NCBI RefSeq assembly: GCF_016680995.1
Contig: NZ_JAEQMG010000110.1
Location: 1-7,186, forward strand
Length of the DNA stretch: 7,186 nt
Reading direction: 5' to 3'
Source of the DNA: Ruminococcus difficilis
Lineage (GTDB): Bacteria > Bacillota_A > Clostridia > Oscillospirales > Acutalibacteraceae
In this document: positions 5,434 through 7,186 of the stretch, one piece after another
Layout of the letters: each line of letters starts with the position of its first letter
Numbering within the stretch: the stretch's first letter is position 1
Notes under the pieces: model-generated
The model's database searches: none
What the model was told of the DNA's origin: nothing
The model's input: the letters and a program-made list of their open reading frames with translations, nothing else
Translations under genes and position numbers: made by a program

Positions 5434-6816
5434 TTACATCAAAGCCCTGTAGCCGATTTCAACGTCGGGATCATAAGTGGAGCCGTTGAGACGGCACTCA
5501 AAGTGGAGGTGCGGACCTGTGGAGTGACCGGTGGAACCCATCGTGCCGATCTGCTGTCCGGCGGAAACAGTGGTGCCTTCGCTCACATTTACGCTCGCGA
5601 GGTGTCCGTAGATTGTCCACTTGCCGTTGCCGTGGTCGATCATTACGTAGTTGCCGTAGCTGCCGCCGCAGCCGCAGTCGCCGTTTTTGCCCCAGTTGTG
5701 GGTGCATCCCGAATAGGTCGCGATGACTGTGCCGCTGTCAGCCGCAACGATGCTGCTGTACATCGGACCCGCGATATCTACGCCGCTGTGGCTGTAGCCT
5801 CTGTCAGCGGAATCGCCGTAGTCTGAGCTGATATAGTAAACGCCGGGAGCCGGCCATACATAGCTGCCGCTCGAGGGTGTGGGATCGGGAGTGTAGATGG
5901 GACTCGGGTCTGTTGCAGGCTCGGGATCCTCTTCGGAAGTGGTTGCAGGCTCGGTTGCCTTCTGCTCGCCCGAGCTGCCTGAACCGCTTGATGAACCGCC
6001 CGAATTGCCTGAGCTTTCCGATGAGCTGCTCTTTTTCTTTGCAGCCTCCATAGCCTTCTGAGCCTCCGCCTGCTGCTCCTCGAGGATCTTGGCGATATTT
6101 GCCTCAAGCTCGGTCTTGTTGTCGCCGAGACTGCTGAGAACGTTCTCGGCGTCGGTCTTTGAAATTTCAAGATTTGCAAGTCTGTCCTTGTTGGTCTCAA
6201 GAGTGTCGTTGAGATCCTTCATATCGGCGTCAAGCGACTCCTGATCGGCTACAAGCGCTTCCTTGTCCTTGAGCATAGCGTCCTTGCTCACCTGAATTTC
6301 GTCGAGCTTGGTGTTTACCTGGTCAATCAGATCCCGGTCGTACTTCGAAAGGCTCTTGACGAGGTTCATTTTGTCGATAAGGTCAGAGAAATCCTTTGCG
6401 CCGAGAATGATCTCGAGGTCGCTGGCGCTGCCTGCCATATAAATCGCTCTGAGACGCGTGCAGAGCGCGTCGAGCTGACCTTCGATGCTGGCGTTGCCTT
6501 CATCGATCTTCTTCTGGTTTTCGGCAATGCTTTCGTTGAGCTTGCTGATAGACTCGTTGGTGAGGTTGATCTTCTCGCTGAGCACCTTGATTTTCTCAAC
6601 AAGAGCGTCGTTATACTCCTTCTGATCGGCGATCTCGCTCTCCGACTGACTGAGGATAGTCTTATATTCGGACTCCTTCTCCTTGAGCTCAATGAGCTGT
6701 GCACGGAGAGAGTCGATGTCCTCCTCCGCCGAGACGGAGACAACCGAGCCGAAAGCCGGTACGGATACGATGCAGACGCTGAGCATTGCACAGATAATCA
6801 TTTTTAATCTTTTCAT
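5434..6816 (-). CDS. Secreted coiled-coil M23 peptidoglycan endopeptidase, likely FtsEX partner
   Basis: A 460-residue hydrolase directly downstream of ftsX. The start at 6816 (MKRLKMIICAML) is preferred over the ATG at 6858 because it follows a strong AAAGGAG and begins a classic signal peptide (cleavage after VSA, residue 30). The longer version would add 14 residues and overlap ftsX. Residues ~33-258 are a coiled coil with YMAGSASDLEIILGAKDFSD (126-145). Residues ~262-315 are a low-complexity linker, first Ser/Gly-rich, then Pro/Thr/Glu-rich. The M23 domain (~316-460) has HSGVD (H343, D347), YGHL (H405) and HLHFE (H436, H438), and a CTHNW...CGC insertion (371-383). In known systems FtsEX activates a coiled-coil hydrolase (PcsB, CwlO, EnvC) during division or growth. 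Gene order and domain layout suggest the same here, with an M23 domain that looks catalytically complete. Confidence 0.96.
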   Translation of the reverse strand: MKRLKMIICAMLSVCIVSVPAFGSVVSVSAEEDIDSLRAQLIELKEKESEYKTILSQSESEIADQKEYNDALVEKIKVLSEKINLTNESISKLNESIAENQKKIDEGNASIEGQLDALCTRLRAIYMAGSASDLEIILGAKDFSDLIDKMNLVKSLSKYDRDLIDQVNTKLDEIQVSKDAMLKDKEALVADQESLDADMKDLNDTLETNKDRLANLEISKTDAENVLSSLGDNKTELEANIAKILEEQQAEAQKAMEAAKKKSSSSESSGNSGGSSSGSGSSGEQKATEPATTSEEDPEPATDPSPIYTPDPTPSSGSYVWPAPGVYYISSDYGDSADRGYSHSGVDIAGPMYSSIVAADSGTVIATYSGCTHNWGKNGDCGCGGSYGNYVMIDHGNGKWTIYGHLASVNVSEGTTVSAGQQIGTMGSTGHSTGPHLHFECRLNGSTYDPDVEIGYRALM

Positions 6817-6824
6817 ATATTCTG

Positions 6825-6831
6825 CTCCTTT
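6825..6831 (-). promoter_or_regulatory. Ribosome binding site fixing the peptidase start at 6816
   Basis: AAAGGAG on the minus strand lies eight bases before the ATG at 6814-6816. It sits in the 22-base gap after the ftsX stop (6839-6841) and rules in favour of the shorter start, which also begins the signal peptide. Confidence 0.9.
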
Positions 6832-6838
6832 CGGGGAA

Positions 6839-7186
6839 TTACCATCCAAGTATTTCATTGCCTTCCATTTTCAGGTATTTGCGGATCGAGAGGAAGCCGC
6901 CGCAGAAACCGACGAACACGCCGAATACGGTGAACGCCGCGGCGACGTAAGGCAGTACGTCAAGATACGGAATGAAGTCGAACATCGACTGAGCGTTCTC
7001 GACCACCATGCCGACGCCCTGATAAACAAGGGCGAGAGCGCCTGTGGCGATAACCGCGGAAATCAGACCGATGACCATACCCTCAACAAGGAAGGGCATT
7101 CGTACAAATGAGTTGGTCGCGCCGACAGATTTCATGATGCTGATTTCGAAGCGGCGTGAGTACATAGTCGCGCGGATGGTGTTCGA
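6839..7186 (-). CDS. ftsX: Cell division protein FtsX, C-terminal part (5' end outside window)
   Basis: The last 115 residues of FtsX, the membrane subunit of the FtsEX ABC-type complex that transmits FtsE ATPase activity across the membrane to a cell-wall hydrolase. The frame is open to the window edge (SNTIRAT before the first Met at 7165), so the gene continues upstream. Visible family signatures are the cytoplasmic stretch SRRFEISIMKSVGATNSFVR and PFLVEGMVIGLISA. A transmembrane segment follows (VIGLISAVIATGALALVYQG), then a short external loop and the last transmembrane segment (YVAAAFTVFGVFVGFCGGF), ending in a basic tail SIRKYLKMEGNEILGW. This is the FtsX variant of the MacB/FtsX permease fold, and the 'MKSVGATN' motif is highly characteristic. 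FtsE is expected immediately upstream. The following peptidase begins 22 bases after the stop. Confidence 0.95.
   Translation of the reverse strand, partial: SNTIRATMYSRRFEISIMKSVGATNSFVRMPFLVEGMVIGLISAVIATGALALVYQGVGMVVENAQSMFDFIPYLDVLPYVAAAFTVFGVFVGFCGGFLSIRKYLKMEGNEILGW

Noticed and set aside
4252..5826. Plus-strand open frame of 524 codons across both peptidase genes
   Set aside because: It lies antisense to two clear M23 genes with signal peptides, catalytic motifs and ribosome binding sites. Its translation is repetitive in step with the paralogous duplication, with no domain or start signal.
5434..6858. Longer start of the upstream peptidase at 6858
   Set aside because: The extra 14 residues would precede the signal peptide and overlap ftsX, while AAAGGAG is ideally placed for the start at 6816.
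1..7186. CRISPR array, phage genes, complete insertion sequence or defence system
   Set aside because: No spaced direct-repeat array, transposase, integrase, nuclease, methylase or reverse transcriptase motif is visible on either strand.

Overview
The window looks like chromosomal DNA of a low-to-mid GC Gram-positive bacterium of the Clostridia, most likely a Ruminococcus-like (Oscillospiraceae) gut or rumen organism. This is inferred from a type I dockerin, a BspA-type leucine-rich repeat, an FtsX gene followed by coiled-coil M23 peptidases, and strong Shine-Dalgarno and sigma-A-type promoter signals. No species can be named from the sequence alone.

Layout. (1) 2-540, plus strand: the end of a RelB/DinJ-type antitoxin and a complete RelE/ParE-type toxin with a 4-base overlap, followed by a hairpin at 646-682. 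(2) 541-1228: nearly gene-free. On the minus strand it holds a tRNA-Trp promoter, a 5' tRNA-Trp half with anticodon CCA, and a strong terminator, but no recognisable 3' half of the tRNA. Between this and the next gene is a cluster of ACGTGC/GCACGT inverted repeats. (3) 1229-2970, plus strand: two abutting open frames that look like gene remnants. The first is a secreted-type LRR/beta-helix/dockerin protein without signal peptide and with its dockerin cut in the last helix. The second is an unrecognised frame entered without a ribosome binding site. (4) 3133-3444, plus strand: a near-consensus promoter with its -10 box inside a TTTAG-N6-CTAAA palindrome. It drives a frameshifted and truncated DUF4143-type AAA ATPase. 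(5) 3495-4166, plus strand: a two-TM membrane protein whose first 33 residues align without gaps to the ATPase remnant at 16 positions, including the P-loop. (6) 4164-7186, minus strand: the end of ftsX, then two tandem paralogous secreted coiled-coil M23 endopeptidases and a terminator.

How it works together. The right third is a coherent cell-division/cell-wall operon. FtsX, with FtsE presumably just outside the window, is the membrane part of a complex that in other bacteria controls a coiled-coil peptidoglycan hydrolase (PcsB, CwlO, EnvC). Here two such hydrolases lie directly downstream and both keep the full set of M23 zinc-ligand motifs. The left two thirds read as an accessory, eroding stretch: a toxin-antitoxin pair, a broken tRNA, truncated secreted-protein genes and a dead ATPase. 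That pattern fits repeated insertion and deletion next to the conserved operon. I did not find a clearly new defence or mobile system. The most unusual items are the P-loop echo at 3495, the -10-embedded tandem palindromes, the half tRNA-Trp and the duplicated FtsX-linked hydrolases with a Cys/His-rich insertion.
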